The notes: generated by a model from the sequence alone, not told the origin. Shown: positions 7,946-17,092, numbered from the stretch's first letter. The stretch: 64,000 bases of DNA from G963692885 sp964658655 (GCA_964658655.1 CAZZZL010000013.1:21590-85589), one strand, 5' to 3'. Made by a program: numbers and translations.

Positions 7946-9556
7946 TCAGCTGCGCGCCGCCTTGGCAACGCGCATATCGCGACCGCTCATCTGCATCGGT
8001 TGCGCCAGCCCCAGCATACCGAGAATCGTCGGTGAAATATCGCGCAGCGAACCATCCTGGCGCAGGGTGTACTTGTTCGCATCCTCACTCACCAGGATGA
8101 ATGGCACGGGGTTCGTCGTATGCGATGTATGCGGGCCGCCTGCACCGGGATCAGTCAACATCTCCGCGTTCCCGTGATCGGCCGTAATCAACATTGATCC
8201 GCCCTTTTGTCTGAGCGTCTGGTAAAGCCGTCCCAGGCATGCGTCGATTGTCTCGACACCCTTGATTGTCGGCTCGAGCTTGCCCGAATGCCCCACCATG
8301 TCGGCGTTCGCAAAGTTCACAACCACCAGGTCGAACGCAGTATCTTCCACTGCTTTGATCACAACGTCCGCGATTCCATCCGCAGACATTTCAGGTGCAA
8401 GATCGTACGTCGCCACCTTCTTTGAAGCGACCAGCTGGCGTTCTTCGCCGGGGAATTCCTTCTCGATGCCGCCATTGAAAAAATATGTCACGTGCGCATA
8501 CTTTTCGGTTTCGGCTACGCGCAGGTTGCGCAGATTCGCCTGTGCCAGCAGGTTCGCCAGCAGGTTATCCATCGACTGCGGATGAATGACCAGCGGCAGG
8601 GTGAATTGCTTGTCATATTGCGTCATGCAGACATAGAGCAGGTCCTTTGGCACTTCACTGCGCGGAATTTCGGCATCCAGATCGTCCGCGCCCGGCAGGT
8701 CGCGGCCGTCCTCTTTCGTCAACCCGCTATTGCGCGCTAACACGCGCGTGATCTGTCTTGCGCGATCAGCCCGATAGTTGAAGTTGACGCACACATCTTC
8801 ATCCTGCACCGTCGCCACAGGCTTTCCATCTGCGCCAACCACAACAAACGGAATCACGAATTCATCGGTGACGCCGTTGTTATAACACTCCTTCACACGC
8901 GCAATTGCATCGCTGTAGGCGCCGCCCTCGGCCACGCCTTTCACCATCGCGTCAAATGTTTTCTTCTCGCGCTCCCACCGGCGATCGCGATCCATTGCAT
9001 AGTAGCGTCCACTCACCGTGGCAAGTTTCCCGACGCCTGTCTCCGCCAGCGCCTGCTGCAGTTTTTCGAGATAGCCAGCACCGCTGGTCGGCAGTGTGTC
9101 GCGGCCGTCCAGGAACGCATGCACAAACACCTTCTCTACCCCGGCAAGCTTCGCCGCCTTCAGCAATGCATGCAGATGCGCCTGCTGCGCATGCACGCCT
9201 CCATCAGAAACCAGCCCTAGCAGGTGAAGCTGGCGCCCGCTCTCGCGCACTTTATGCAGCGCTTCGAGAATCACAGGGTCCGTATAGAAGCTGCCGTCAG
9301 CGATCATCGCATCGATACGCGTAATATCCATCTGCACCACGCGCCCTGCACCGATATTCAGGTGGCCAACTTCGCTGTTTCCCATCTGTCCATCCGGCAG
9401 GCCAACATAATGGTCAGAAGCCTGGATAAGGGTGTTCGGAAACTCCGCCAGCAGCCTGTCGTAGTTCGGCTTGCGTGCCTGCGCAATGGCATTGGCAAAA
9501 GTCTCGGCGCGGTATCCCCACCCATCAAGAATGGTCAAAATCAAAGGTCGTTTCAT
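7946..9556 (-). CDS. gpmI: 2,3-bisphosphoglycerate-independent phosphoglycerate mutase
   Basis: GpmI interconverts 3- and 2-phosphoglycerate in glycolysis and gluconeogenesis with two divalent metals. The 536-residue protein has the phosphatase-domain metal aspartate D11 in ILDGWG, the phosphoserine nucleophile S61 in QMGNSEVGHLNIGAG, the LVSDGGVHA segment, and late metal ligands in TADHGNAE and GPHTSHT. Length is normal for the family. The ATG has TGGAG six bases upstream. Enolase, the next glycolytic step, is encoded 1.3 kb away on the same strand, separated by an oppositely oriented acyltransferase gene, so they are not one operon. Confidence 0.95.
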   Translation of the reverse strand: MKRPLILTILDGWGYRAETFANAIAQARKPNYDRLLAEFPNTLIQASDHYVGLPDGQMGNSEVGHLNIGAGRVVQMDITRIDAMIADGSFYTDPVILEALHKVRESGRQLHLLGLVSDGGVHAQQAHLHALLKAAKLAGVEKVFVHAFLDGRDTLPTSGAGYLEKLQQALAETGVGKLATVSGRYYAMDRDRRWEREKKTFDAMVKGVAEGGAYSDAIARVKECYNNGVTDEFVIPFVVVGADGKPVATVQDEDVCVNFNYRADRARQITRVLARNSGLTKEDGRDLPGADDLDAEIPRSEVPKDLLYVCMTQYDKQFTLPLVIHPQSMDNLLANLLAQANLRNLRVAETEKYAHVTYFFNGGIEKEFPGEERQLVASKKVATYDLAPEMSADGIADVVIKAVEDTAFDLVVVNFANADMVGHSGKLEPTIKGVETIDACLGRLYQTLRQKGGSMLITADHGNAEMLTDPGAGGPHTSHTTNPVPFILVSEDANKYTLRQDGSLRDISPTILGMLGLAQPMQMSGRDMRVAKAARS

Positions 9557-9640
9557 GCGACTCCACTCGATTCAACGTACTGAAGTGTCTCTAGTGGAGA
9601 TGTTAAATTAAGAAGCGGTTCGATCGCCCTCATCCCATCC

Positions 9641-10813
9641 ATGCAATTCCTCTTCTCGCGCCTCAGGCGTATCACCAGCGGTGCCACCTGGATTCCAGAG
9701 ATCGATGGCCTGCGCTTTATCGCCATTTTCTCAGTAGTGCTTTTTCACCTGGGCGGAGAAGTTTATTCGAAGTCGGGTCTCGTTCTGAACATCCATCAGT
9801 GGTACGTCCCGCTGCTTCAGTGCGTTTCGCACGGTTCGCGGGGCGTAGAAATTTTTTTCGTGATCAGTGGCTTCATACTCGGTAGGCCCTTCGCGCGCCA
9901 TACTCTTCTTGGCGACAAAAGGGTCCGACTGGGTAGCTACTACCTTCGGCGGCTCACCCGCCTCGAGCCGCCCTACTTGTTTAACCTTTTGATCATCGCG
10001 ATCTGCATTTTTATCTACATTCCAGGAACACGGTTTCCGGACCTGTGCAGACACTTCCTCGCAAGCGCTGTCTATCTACACGGCTTCATTTACAACAGCA
10101 TCAGCACGATTAACGCGGTCACCTGGAGCCTGGAGATTGAAGTGCAGTTCTATGTGCTCGTGCCGCTGCTGGTCGCTTTCTACAAGGTGCGTACCGTGGC
10201 CTTGCGTCGTAGCTTGTTGATCCTCGCGATGCTGCTGCTCTCCTTGTTTCAAGAGTGGGCATTCCAGCAATCCTACTGGGGCAGACCACAGCAATTCATC
10301 TACTACACCGTCATCTTCTACCTTCAATATTTCCTCGCGGGATTTCTGCTTAGTGATCTCTACCTCGTCTCGTTTCCGCGCTGGCGCCCCGCACTTGCAT
10401 GGGACATCGTCAGCCTCATCTGCTGGCCACTACTGTTTTACTTCGACGCGTGGTGGCGCCCCACCGTGCTGCCATTCCTGATCCTGCTGGTCTGCATCGG
10501 CGCCTTTCGCGGCATCTACTTTCCCCGATTGTTCCGACTCGAGTCCATCGCCCTCATCGGCGGCATGTGCTACTCCATCTACCTATGGCACTTCTTCATC
10601 ATTTCTCTGGGCTTCAAAGTCACACGGCATCTCTTCTATACCAAGGACTATCTTTTCAACCTGACGATGCAAGGCGCGTTCCTGCTGCCATTCGTCCTGA
10701 TACTGAGCACGTTGTACTACCTGGTCATCGAACGCCCCTGCATGGACCCTAGGTGGCCGCAGAAACTCATTGGCAAATTAAAAGCCGCCCCGGCACATAC
10801 CGGGACGGCCTAG
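9641..10813 (+). CDS. Acyltransferase 3 family membrane protein (OafA-like)
   Basis: A 390-residue inner-membrane protein with about ten hydrophobic segments. It begins with the family signature IPEIDGLRFIAIFSVVLFHL, including the conserved histidine, and continues with GVEIFFVISGFILG and YLRRLTRLEPPY. Members of this family O-acylate cell-surface sugars such as O-antigen, peptidoglycan or capsule; the acceptor cannot be inferred here. It lacks the extra C-terminal SGNH domain found in some members. Its last codons overlap the enolase terminator hairpin at 10784-10809. It is transcribed against both neighbours, so it is probably a single-gene unit. Confidence 0.88.
   Translation: MQFLFSRLRRITSGATWIPEIDGLRFIAIFSVVLFHLGGEVYSKSGLVLNIHQWYVPLLQCVSHGSRGVEIFFVISGFILGRPFARHTLLGDKRVRLGSYYLRRLTRLEPPYLFNLLIIAICIFIYIPGTRFPDLCRHFLASAVYLHGFIYNSISTINAVTWSLEIEVQFYVLVPLLVAFYKVRTVALRRSLLILAMLLLSLFQEWAFQQSYWGRPQQFIYYTVIFYLQYFLAGFLLSDLYLVSFPRWRPALAWDIVSLICWPLLFYFDAWWRPTVLPFLILLVCIGAFRGIYFPRLFRLESIALIGGMCYSIYLWHFFIISLGFKVTRHLFYTKDYLFNLTMQGAFLLPFVLILSTLYYLVIERPCMDPRWPQKLIGKLKAAPAHTGTA
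10784..10809 (-). terminator. Intrinsic terminator of enolase
   Basis: Read on the minus strand, a 10-bp GC-rich stem with one G-U pair (arms 10800-10809 and 10784-10793, loop of six) is followed by TTTTAATTT. It begins 22 bases after the eno stop codon and lies inside the 3' end of the opposing acyltransferase coding sequence. Confidence 0.8.
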
Positions 10814-10831
10814 TTTGGCAAGTATTCCTAC

Positions 10832-12124
10832 TTAATCGCTGAAGTTGATCGACTCAGCCCCAAGGAAATTCGCCGTCTGTCCCAGCTCTTCTTCGATCCG
10901 CAGCAACTGGTTATATTTCGCGATACGATCCGTCCTTGACAGTGAACCAGTCTTGATCTGCCCCACGCCTGTCGCCACCGCAAGATCTGCGATGAATGTG
11001 TCTTCTGTCTCGCCGCTTCGATGAGACATGATCGACGTATAGCCATAGCGGCGGCCAAGCTCGATCGCTTCGAAAGTCTCGGTCACCGTGCCGATCTGGT
11101 TCACCTTGATCAGGATCGAATTAGCGATTCCTTCGTGAATGCCACGCTGCAAGCGCTCAGTATTAGTGACGAATAGATCATCACCGACCAGCTGGATCTG
11201 CTCGCCCAGGATTTCTGTCATAAAGCGCCAACCAGCCCAGTCATCCTCGGCCAGACCATCTTCAATCGAGATGATCGGATACTGCCGCACCCAGCTCTCC
11301 CAGTAGCGCGCCATCTCTTCGCTCGACTTCTCGCTCTTGTCAGACTTCTTGAAAACGTACTTGCCCGTTTCCTTGTTGTAGAACTCGCTGCTTGCCGGAT
11401 CGAGTGCCAGTGCTACATCATCGCCGACTTTGTAGCCTGCTGCCTCGATCGCTTCGAGAATCACTTCGATCGCTTCTTCATTCGAGTTCAGCGACGGCGC
11501 AAATCCACCCTCGTCACCAACGGCAGTGCTGTAACCCTTCCTCTTCAATACGCCCTTAAGCGTGTGAAATATCTCCGCACCCCAGCGCAGTGCATCGGTG
11601 AAACGCTCAGCGCCGATTGGCATGATCATGAATTCCTGGAAATCGACATTGTTGTCCGCATGCGATCCTCCATTGATGATGTTCATCATCGGGGTAGGCA
11701 GAATGCATGCATTCGCGCCGCCGAGGTATCGATACAGCGGCAGCTTCAACGCTGTTGCCGATGCACGCGCACATGCCATCGACACGGCCAGAATTGCATT
11801 CGCACCCAGCTTGCTCTTGTTCTCCGTGCCATCGAGAGCGTTCATCGTCGCGTCAATCAGGCGCTGGTTGCTTGCATCCATCCCCGTGAGTTCGGGCGCC
11901 AGCACACTCTCTACATTTTCGACCGCCTGCAACACGCCCTTGCCCAGGTAGTAATCCTTGTCGCCATCGCGCAGTTCAACTGCTTCGTGCTCGCCGGTCG
12001 AAGCGCCACTTGGCACCGCCGCGCGTCCAATCGAGCCATCTGCCAGGATCACATCTGCTTCTACCGTCGGGTTGCCGCGCGAATCAAGAATTTCCCGCGC
12101 GCGAATCTGTGCAATCTCAGTCAT
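10832..12124 (-). CDS. eno: Enolase
   Basis: Enolase dehydrates 2-phosphoglycerate to phosphoenolpyruvate. The 430-residue protein matches the family length and shows REILDSRGNPTVEADV at the N-terminus, VPSGASTGEHEA (the flexible catalytic loop), GDEGGFAP, SIEDGLAEDDW (metal ligands), LFVTN, and the signature IMSHRSGETED. I chose the ATG at 12124 because AAGGAG is five bases upstream and the protein then begins like other enolases; an open frame continues 58 codons further upstream but is not family-like. Divergent from the gene at 12487. Confidence 0.97.
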   Translation of the reverse strand: MTEIAQIRAREILDSRGNPTVEADVILADGSIGRAAVPSGASTGEHEAVELRDGDKDYYLGKGVLQAVENVESVLAPELTGMDASNQRLIDATMNALDGTENKSKLGANAILAVSMACARASATALKLPLYRYLGGANACILPTPMMNIINGGSHADNNVDFQEFMIMPIGAERFTDALRWGAEIFHTLKGVLKRKGYSTAVGDEGGFAPSLNSNEEAIEVILEAIEAAGYKVGDDVALALDPASSEFYNKETGKYVFKKSDKSEKSSEEMARYWESWVRQYPIISIEDGLAEDDWAGWRFMTEILGEQIQLVGDDLFVTNTERLQRGIHEGIANSILIKVNQIGTVTETFEAIELGRRYGYTSIMSHRSGETEDTFIADLAVATGVGQIKTGSLSRTDRIAKYNQLLRIEEELGQTANFLGAESINFSD

Positions 12125-12486
12125 GTCACTCCTTACGATGTGGTGCTCTAAACGATCCCTAAGTTGAGGACGGCGGTCGACAGCGATCTGGCCGCCGCCC
12201 ACTCCGCCAATGCTGCTGATCAGTTCCGACAAATTGCTCCCTGGCGGAAGCACGCAGACCTCTTGTCCGCGCAAACCGCAACCTCGCAAGTTTAACAAAG
12301 AAAAATGAATGGCTTATGTCGACGACGCGTGTAACCGTGAATTCACCGTCGTCCTCAAAGGCTCAGCAAGACCTTTACCTTCGAGATACCCGCCCGGTTA
12401 CCGACGATCGGCTGCTCACTGGCACGCCGTAATTTGTTCTAAGCTGATGAGGAAGGTGCTATCACAACGCCTTGGAGTGCGCATGT
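12125..12486. other. Divergent intergenic region, eno and secreted-protein gene
   Basis: This 362-bp region must contain the eno promoter and the promoter of the plus-strand gene. A GGCGG...CCGCC dyad around 12170-12195 lies in the presumed eno leader. I see no RNA gene or confident promoter. Confidence 0.4.
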
Positions 12487-13524
12487 ATGAAGAACAAGCT
12501 TTGTGTCACCGCCCTGCTTTCGTTCACGGCTCTTGCCGGAGCGCAGACCACCTCGCAAGCATCCCAGGGCCAGGGCACCACTGCGAAACCCAGCGCGTAC
12601 GGAAGTGCTTACCAGGGCGTCTCGCAACCCTCTGATGACCAGATTCTCGTCAACGCCAATTCCAGCCAGGAAGCGGACGGTAATTCACCTGCCGTTGCAG
12701 CCCAGCCGGTGAATGTTCCGCCGCCGCCCGCTCCCGTAGCTCAGCCGCCGCGAAGGATTGACCCCAACGGCATTGTCGAAGTCCCGGTAGCCGACGAAAC
12801 AGTTCCCGGCCGCACAGCGGAGGCGCCCGTCCTGCGTACGCACGGCTTCAATCCCGATGCCGAGATCGTGACCGCTGTTCCCCAGTCTCCCAACACGTTG
12901 CCCGAGGGCACACCGTTCCACGCACGCCTGGTTGAGCAGCTTTCCGCAGATTCCATTACACCCGGCACACCCTTCAGCGCACAACTGACGCAGGACGTCA
13001 TCCACATGGGCGCTGTCGTAATCCCTGCAGGTTCGTACGTCCACGGTCGCGTGACCTATGTCAGCGCCGGCCGCAGGATTGGCGGCCAATCCACCATGCG
13101 CCTCCGTCCTGAAGAAGTAGTGCTACCCGACGGGACGCACTATCACTTCCGCGGCGTCGTCACCCAGACGGCCGGTTCCGCTACCAAGACCAACTCTGAA
13201 GGCGAAGTTGTGGCCAAGGGACACCCGGTGCGCACAGCATCTGAATACGGGATGACGGCCGGCAGTGGCGCTGTCATCGGCGCAGTCGTCGGCGGACCCG
13301 TTGGAGCAGGCGTGGGCGCCGGCATCGGCGCAGGCGTCATGACCGTGCATTGGCTGCGCGAGAAGAACGCCGCAGTTCTGCCCGCAGGCTCGAGCGTCAC
13401 GTTCGGACTGTCGACGCCGATCTCGCTCACCCCATCGACCATCACACCCGGCATGGCCGCTAACTCACAAGTGCAGTCCGCACCGCCGGTTTCCACCTAC
13501 GTCGAACCGAAAGTCCAGAACTAG
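12487..13524 (+). CDS. Secreted glycine-zipper protein of unknown function
   Basis: A 345-residue protein with a signal peptide (MKNKLCVTALLSFTALAGAQ). A low-complexity linker rich in Gln, Ser and Pro follows to about residue 110 (VPPPPAPVAQPP). The central part is probably a beta-rich domain containing two LPEGTPF/ITPGTPF-like repeats and VVIPAGSYVHGRVTYV. A glycine-zipper segment, AVIGAVVGGPVGAGVGAG, comes at about 265-290. The IPAGS and glycine-zipper combination loosely recalls the C-terminal parts of TrbI/VirB10-like outer-membrane-associated proteins, but this is weak. ATG 12487 has GGAG nine bases upstream, better than the in-frame TTG at 12472. Likely periplasmic or envelope associated. 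Function unknown. Confidence 0.7.
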   Translation: MKNKLCVTALLSFTALAGAQTTSQASQGQGTTAKPSAYGSAYQGVSQPSDDQILVNANSSQEADGNSPAVAAQPVNVPPPPAPVAQPPRRIDPNGIVEVPVADETVPGRTAEAPVLRTHGFNPDAEIVTAVPQSPNTLPEGTPFHARLVEQLSADSITPGTPFSAQLTQDVIHMGAVVIPAGSYVHGRVTYVSAGRRIGGQSTMRLRPEEVVLPDGTHYHFRGVVTQTAGSATKTNSEGEVVAKGHPVRTASEYGMTAGSGAVIGAVVGGPVGAGVGAGIGAGVMTVHWLREKNAAVLPAGSSVTFGLSTPISLTPSTITPGMAANSQVQSAPPVSTYVEPKVQN

Positions 13525-13543
13525 TTTTTTCTCGCAATCGTAC

Positions 13544-13573
13544 AAGGGCGAAGCCGTCATCAGCTTCGCCCTT
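13544..13573. terminator. Bidirectional intrinsic terminator
   Basis: An 11-bp perfect stem (AAGGGCGAAGC at 13544-13554, complement at 13563-13573) with an eight-base loop. It is followed on the plus strand by TTTCGCTTTT. It sits between two convergent genes and starts 20 bases after the plus-strand stop codon. Confidence 0.85.
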
Positions 13574-13587
13574 TCGCTTTTGTGCCT

Positions 13588-16071
13588 TCACGATCGCTGA
13601 ACAGGCGGCACGCGTTCCAGCAGTCGCTTCCAGGTCTTCTGATTGCGCCGGAAACTCTTCTTCAAATCCTCCAGAATGCGCTCGAAATCCGCATGCTCCT
13701 TCAGCCTGTTCCACGCAGGATTCTTCGAGAACCACGGATAGTTTTCGTTCCCCAGGTAGATCGCCCGCCGCAGCCAGTGCAGCGCCTCACTCTCATCCCC
13801 TTCAACTGCAAAGTACGTCGCCAGCCGGTACGCCATTTCACTGTCTGCCTCTGCTGCCGCCAGTGACTCTTCTTCAATCAGCGACTCCGCGCGCGCTCTC
13901 TGCCCCACCTGCAAATAACAGGTCGCCAGTGTCGGAAATGCCAGCCGCATCCGTTCATCATCGCGGATGACCGCTTCGAGGATCGCGATCGCCTTGTCCA
14001 GCGATCCCTGCCGCATATTCTGGTACGCGAGTGACGTCCGCAGTAGCGGATGACGCGGTTCCAGTGTCAAACCCTTTTGCAGTTCTTCGTCGGCCAGTTC
14101 CAGTTGTCCCTGGTATTGATACACACGCGCGCGATGGTTATAAATAATCGCAGCATTCGAAGGATTCAACTGCAGCGACCGGTTGAACTGAGCCAGCGCT
14201 TCGTCATACATCCCGTCCAGCCGCAGGGTCAGACCCGCCATCTGGTGCACATTCCAGTCGTTGTCTGCGGTCTGCAGCAGGTTTTCAATGCCATGCCGCG
14301 CACTCTCTTTTTCGCCGCGCGAGAGCAGCATGTATACGCGGTAAAGGTTCGCCTCGCCCGATCCGGGATCGATCTCCAGCGCCCGATCGAAAGACCTGCG
14401 TGCATTCATCAGGTGCATCTGGCCGCCAAATCCGTGGCGGATATATTGCAGATGCGCAATACCCAGTCCGCTCCAGCCCAGAGCGAAATTCGGATCGCGA
14501 TCAACTACGCTTTCGAACTTCTCGAGCGCACGATCCAGGTCCGCACGCGCGCCGGTCCGCGAAATGAACGACGACAGCATCGCCCGCGCCTGCAGGTACT
14601 GTTCTGACGACTGCTCCGCCATTGACGCAGCCCGTGCAGCGCGCTCACTCGCAGGCGCCGGCTGCACCATCAGCTTTTGTCCCATCCCCTGCAGCGTGCC
14701 AAAAACCTCGTTCGTAATTTCCGTCTGCACCGCCACCAGGTCCAGCGACGCTACACTGATGGCCCCACCCGTCCGCACGCTTTGACCCGGCACATCCAGC
14801 AGCTGCCAGTTCAGATCAAACCCCTGCGCCGACCGCAGAAAATTTCCCGCCAGCACATACTGCACCATCAGCTTCTGGCCAATCGCCAGCGGATCCATCT
14901 GGTTCACCGGTGTCGCCAGCTGCATCAGTGAACTGGATGGCCGCACCACCAGCGACGGCATCCTCGCCAGCCGCGCCGCAATCGCGTCCGCGAGCGCATA
15001 GCCATAGAGCGGAGTGATTTCCGTCGACCCGAAATTCGAAAACGGCAGCACCAGGATCGTGTTCTGCTTCGGGTGCGTCTCGCCCGATTCGCGGAACCGC
15101 TCCGCCAGCATCGATAACAAACCAGTAGTGCGCTTCTCGCGCTCCTGGAGCGGCATCCCGGCCGTCGAAGCGGCATCTGCCGGCAGCAGACTCGTATCGA
15201 GATGCAACGTCCGCATCGTAGTTTTCAATGCCTCGCGCACATCTGCGGCAGAGGCGTAACGCTCTGCAGGCGTCTTCTGCAGGCAGCGAAAAATCAGGCT
15301 TTGCAGTTCATTCGGGATCTGCGGATTGCCGTTCATCAGCGGCGGCGGATCCGCATACTGGATTGCCCGGATCGTCTGAAACTCCTCGGCATCACGCCGG
15401 ATGAACGGATGCCGGCCGCTCAGCAGTTCGTACAGAATGACCCCCAGCGCGAACAAATCGCTCTGCACGCTGCTGTGCCCCGTCACAAACTGTTCTGGCG
15501 CCATGTACGCAATCGTGCCGCCTCTGGCCGTATAGGTCGCGTGAACGGCCCCATCCTTACGCCGCACCGGCTTGGCAGGATCGAAGCTCACCTCGTCCCG
15601 CGTCAGCCGCCTCGCCAGGCCAAAGTCGAGTATCTTCACCAGTCCGCCGTCCGTCAGCATCACATTCGCCGGCTTCAGATCGCGGTGATAGATGCCCAGC
15701 ACATGCGCGGCATTCAACCCGTCCGCAATCTGGATGCCGATCGAAAGCACCAGCGGCACACTGGCCGGGCCCTCGGCAATGACCGCATCAAGCGGTTTGC
15801 CCGGCACATATTGCATCACGATGTAGGCCTCGTCACTTGACTCGCCCACTTCGTAGATGGCACAGACATTCGGGTGCTCTATGGCCGAAGCCAGCCGCGC
15901 CTCGCGCAGGACCGTCGTCCGCATCTGTTCCAGTGTCAGGCTGCCCTTCCGCAGCATCTTCAGCACGACCGGCCGCATCAGCAGCGTGTCGTTCGCCAGG
16001 TAGACCACTCCACTGCCACCCGCACCCAGCTTGCGGGTCATCTCGTAATGTTCCAGGAGCCGCGGCTTCAT
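13588..16071 (-). CDS. Serine/threonine protein kinase with TPR repeats
   Basis: An 827-residue protein. The N-terminal 280 residues are a Hanks-type kinase: glycine loop GAGGSG at 16-21, ATP lysine K38, catalytic HRDLKPANV (D131, N136), DFG at 149-151, and MAPEQ in the activation segment. All catalytic residues are present, so it should be active. A TolB-like or adenylate-cyclase-associated domain (ILVLPFSNFGSTEITPLYG) follows. Then come about six TPR repeats from roughly residue 490 to 800, ending in basic residues. No transmembrane helix is seen, so it is probably cytoplasmic, unlike PknB. Such kinase-TolB-TPR fusions are abundant in Acidobacteria. No substrate is evident from its neighbours. 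Confidence 0.92.
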   Translation of the reverse strand: MKPRLLEHYEMTRKLGAGGSGVVYLANDTLLMRPVVLKMLRKGSLTLEQMRTTVLREARLASAIEHPNVCAIYEVGESSDEAYIVMQYVPGKPLDAVIAEGPASVPLVLSIGIQIADGLNAAHVLGIYHRDLKPANVMLTDGGLVKILDFGLARRLTRDEVSFDPAKPVRRKDGAVHATYTARGGTIAYMAPEQFVTGHSSVQSDLFALGVILYELLSGRHPFIRRDAEEFQTIRAIQYADPPPLMNGNPQIPNELQSLIFRCLQKTPAERYASAADVREALKTTMRTLHLDTSLLPADAASTAGMPLQEREKRTTGLLSMLAERFRESGETHPKQNTILVLPFSNFGSTEITPLYGYALADAIAARLARMPSLVVRPSSSLMQLATPVNQMDPLAIGQKLMVQYVLAGNFLRSAQGFDLNWQLLDVPGQSVRTGGAISVASLDLVAVQTEITNEVFGTLQGMGQKLMVQPAPASERAARAASMAEQSSEQYLQARAMLSSFISRTGARADLDRALEKFESVVDRDPNFALGWSGLGIAHLQYIRHGFGGQMHLMNARRSFDRALEIDPGSGEANLYRVYMLLSRGEKESARHGIENLLQTADNDWNVHQMAGLTLRLDGMYDEALAQFNRSLQLNPSNAAIIYNHRARVYQYQGQLELADEELQKGLTLEPRHPLLRTSLAYQNMRQGSLDKAIAILEAVIRDDERMRLAFPTLATCYLQVGQRARAESLIEEESLAAAEADSEMAYRLATYFAVEGDESEALHWLRRAIYLGNENYPWFSKNPAWNRLKEHADFERILEDLKKSFRRNQKTWKRLLERVPPVQRS

Positions 16072-16141
16072 GGGGCTAGTCTACGTGCTGACCCGTCAGA
16101 AGATGGTTAAGAGTGTTGATTACGCAGACTTGCACCGGACT

Positions 16142-16178
16142 TCGAGTAAACTAAACTCATTGAACTTAGTCCACTCGA
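16142..16178. promoter_or_regulatory. Concentric palindrome, probable toxin-antitoxin operator
   Basis: A 37-bp dyad centred on 16160. The outer arms TCGAGT (16142-16147) and ACTCGA (16173-16178) and inner arms ACTAA (16150-16154) and TTAGT (16166-16170) share one centre. Counting TCA/TGA at the core, 14 of 18 position pairs are complementary. The right arm overlaps the GAGG ribosome site of the antitoxin. Phd/YefM antitoxins repress their own promoters through such palindromes. Confidence 0.7.
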
Positions 16179-16184
16179 GGCGAC

Positions 16185-16448
16185 ATGCAGACGTTCAACA
16201 TTCACAAAGCCAAGACTCATCTCTCGCGCCTTGTAGAAGCAGCCGCGAAAGGCGAGTCTTTCATCATCGCAAAAGCTGGGAATCCGATGGTCAAAGTGCT
16301 GCCTTTGGATGCTTCCCCAGAGACCACCCCCGTTCCGAGGAAGATACAGCGCATCGGCTTCATGAAGGGCCAGATCAAGGTCCCGGATGACTTTGACACC
16401 ATGTTTCAGGACGAGATCATCAAAATGTTCGAAGGCAAAGCAGGTTGA
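16185..16448 (+). CDS. Type II antitoxin, Phd/YefM family
   Basis: An 87-residue antitoxin. The N-terminal half, MQTFNIHKAKTHLSRLVEAA followed by KGESFIIAKAGNPMVKVLPL, is the classic Phd/YefM DNA-binding and dimerisation fold. The C-terminal part (GFMKGQIKVPDDFDT...EIIKMFEG) is the expected toxin-neutralising tail; the phrase GQ-x-VPDDFD is common in Phd antitoxins paired with PIN toxins. GAGG lies at 16177-16180, just upstream. It overlaps the toxin gene by four bases (TTGA), so translation is coupled. It should bind and block the toxin and repress the operon through the adjacent palindrome. The locus seems less GC-rich than its neighbours, which fits horizontal acquisition. Confidence 0.88.
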   Translation: MQTFNIHKAKTHLSRLVEAAAKGESFIIAKAGNPMVKVLPLDASPETTPVPRKIQRIGFMKGQIKVPDDFDTMFQDEIIKMFEGKAG

Positions 16449-16831
16449 AGCTGCTTCTCGACACGCACATCCTACTGTGGGCAGGTGAAGGCGATCCCAG
16501 ACTTCCGGCAGCAGCACGTGCGTACATCGAAGATGATCAAAGCGAGCTATTTTTCAGCATTGCCAGTATCTGGGAGATCGTCATTAAGCGTGGCAAGGAT
16601 TACAAAAACTTTGAGGTAGAGCCCAGTCTCTTCCGCAGAAATCTTCTTGATAATGGCTACGCCGAGTTAGCGGTCACGAGTGAACACGCCTTTACTGTTG
16701 GATCTTTACCGCCAATCCATAAAGATCCATTCGACCGCATGTTGATCGCACAAGCTACGGCCGATGGATTTCTCTTCCTGACCGTTGACCCAGTTGTCGC
16801 CAGATACCCCGGGCCAATCGAGAAACTTTAA
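16445..16831 (+). CDS. Type II toxin, PIN-domain ribonuclease (VapC-like)
   Basis: A 128-residue PIN-domain nuclease of the DTHxLLW subgroup. The acidic metal site is complete: D6 in LLLDTHILLW, E44 in SIWEIVIK, D94 and D97 in KDPFDRMLIAQA, and D115 in FLTVDP. These toxins cleave RNA, often tRNA or rRNA, in a Mg-dependent way. The gene starts with TTG overlapping the antitoxin stop codon as TTGA; the weak start and the coupling should keep toxin below antitoxin. It ends six bases before the convergent small membrane protein gene. RNA target unknown. Confidence 0.9.
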   Translation: MKLLLDTHILLWAGEGDPRLPAAARAYIEDDQSELFFSIASIWEIVIKRGKDYKNFEVEPSLFRRNLLDNGYAELAVTSEHAFTVGSLPPIHKDPFDRMLIAQATADGFLFLTVDPVVARYPGPIEKL

Positions 16832-16837
16832 CCTGCA

Positions 16838-17092
16838 TCAATGTTCTCGCGGCGTCTTCAACGGCCGCGTAGTCCCTTCAATCTGGCTTACCGCACTCTT
16901 CTGCGGCCGGCGTCCCAGCAGAAACATCACCACACCAAAAACAAACATCAGCCCGCCCCAGATCAGGTTCAGATTGATCCCCTGCGACATCGCGTAAATC
17001 ACGCTACCCTGCGTGAACAGCCCATAAATTGCCATGATGCCGCCGGTGATCAGGAACATCAGGCCGAGCGGTATGCGAATATCCAATCCCAT
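16838..17092 (-). CDS. Small two-helix membrane protein next to symporter
   Basis: An 84-residue protein with two hydrophobic helices (IPLGLMFLITGGIMAIYGL at about 6-24, then NLIWGGLMFVFGVVMFLLG at about 40-58) and a basic C-terminus (RRPQKSAV). I chose the ATG at 17092, which has GGGAGAG seven bases upstream; the open frame extends further but without family-like sequence. It begins 17 bases after the symporter stop codon on the same strand, so the two are almost certainly co-transcribed. By analogy, the acetate symporter ActP is paired with a small two-helix protein of DUF485. This one has no obvious DUF485 signature, so a partner role is inference. Confidence 0.7.
   Translation of the reverse strand: MGLDIRIPLGLMFLITGGIMAIYGLFTQGSVIYAMSQGINLNLIWGGLMFVFGVVMFLLGRRPQKSAVSQIEGTTRPLKTPREH

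Noticed and set aside
12125..12298. 58-codon N-terminal extension of enolase
   Set aside because: The extension is not enolase-like, and the ATG at 12124 has a strong ribosome site and the usual family start.
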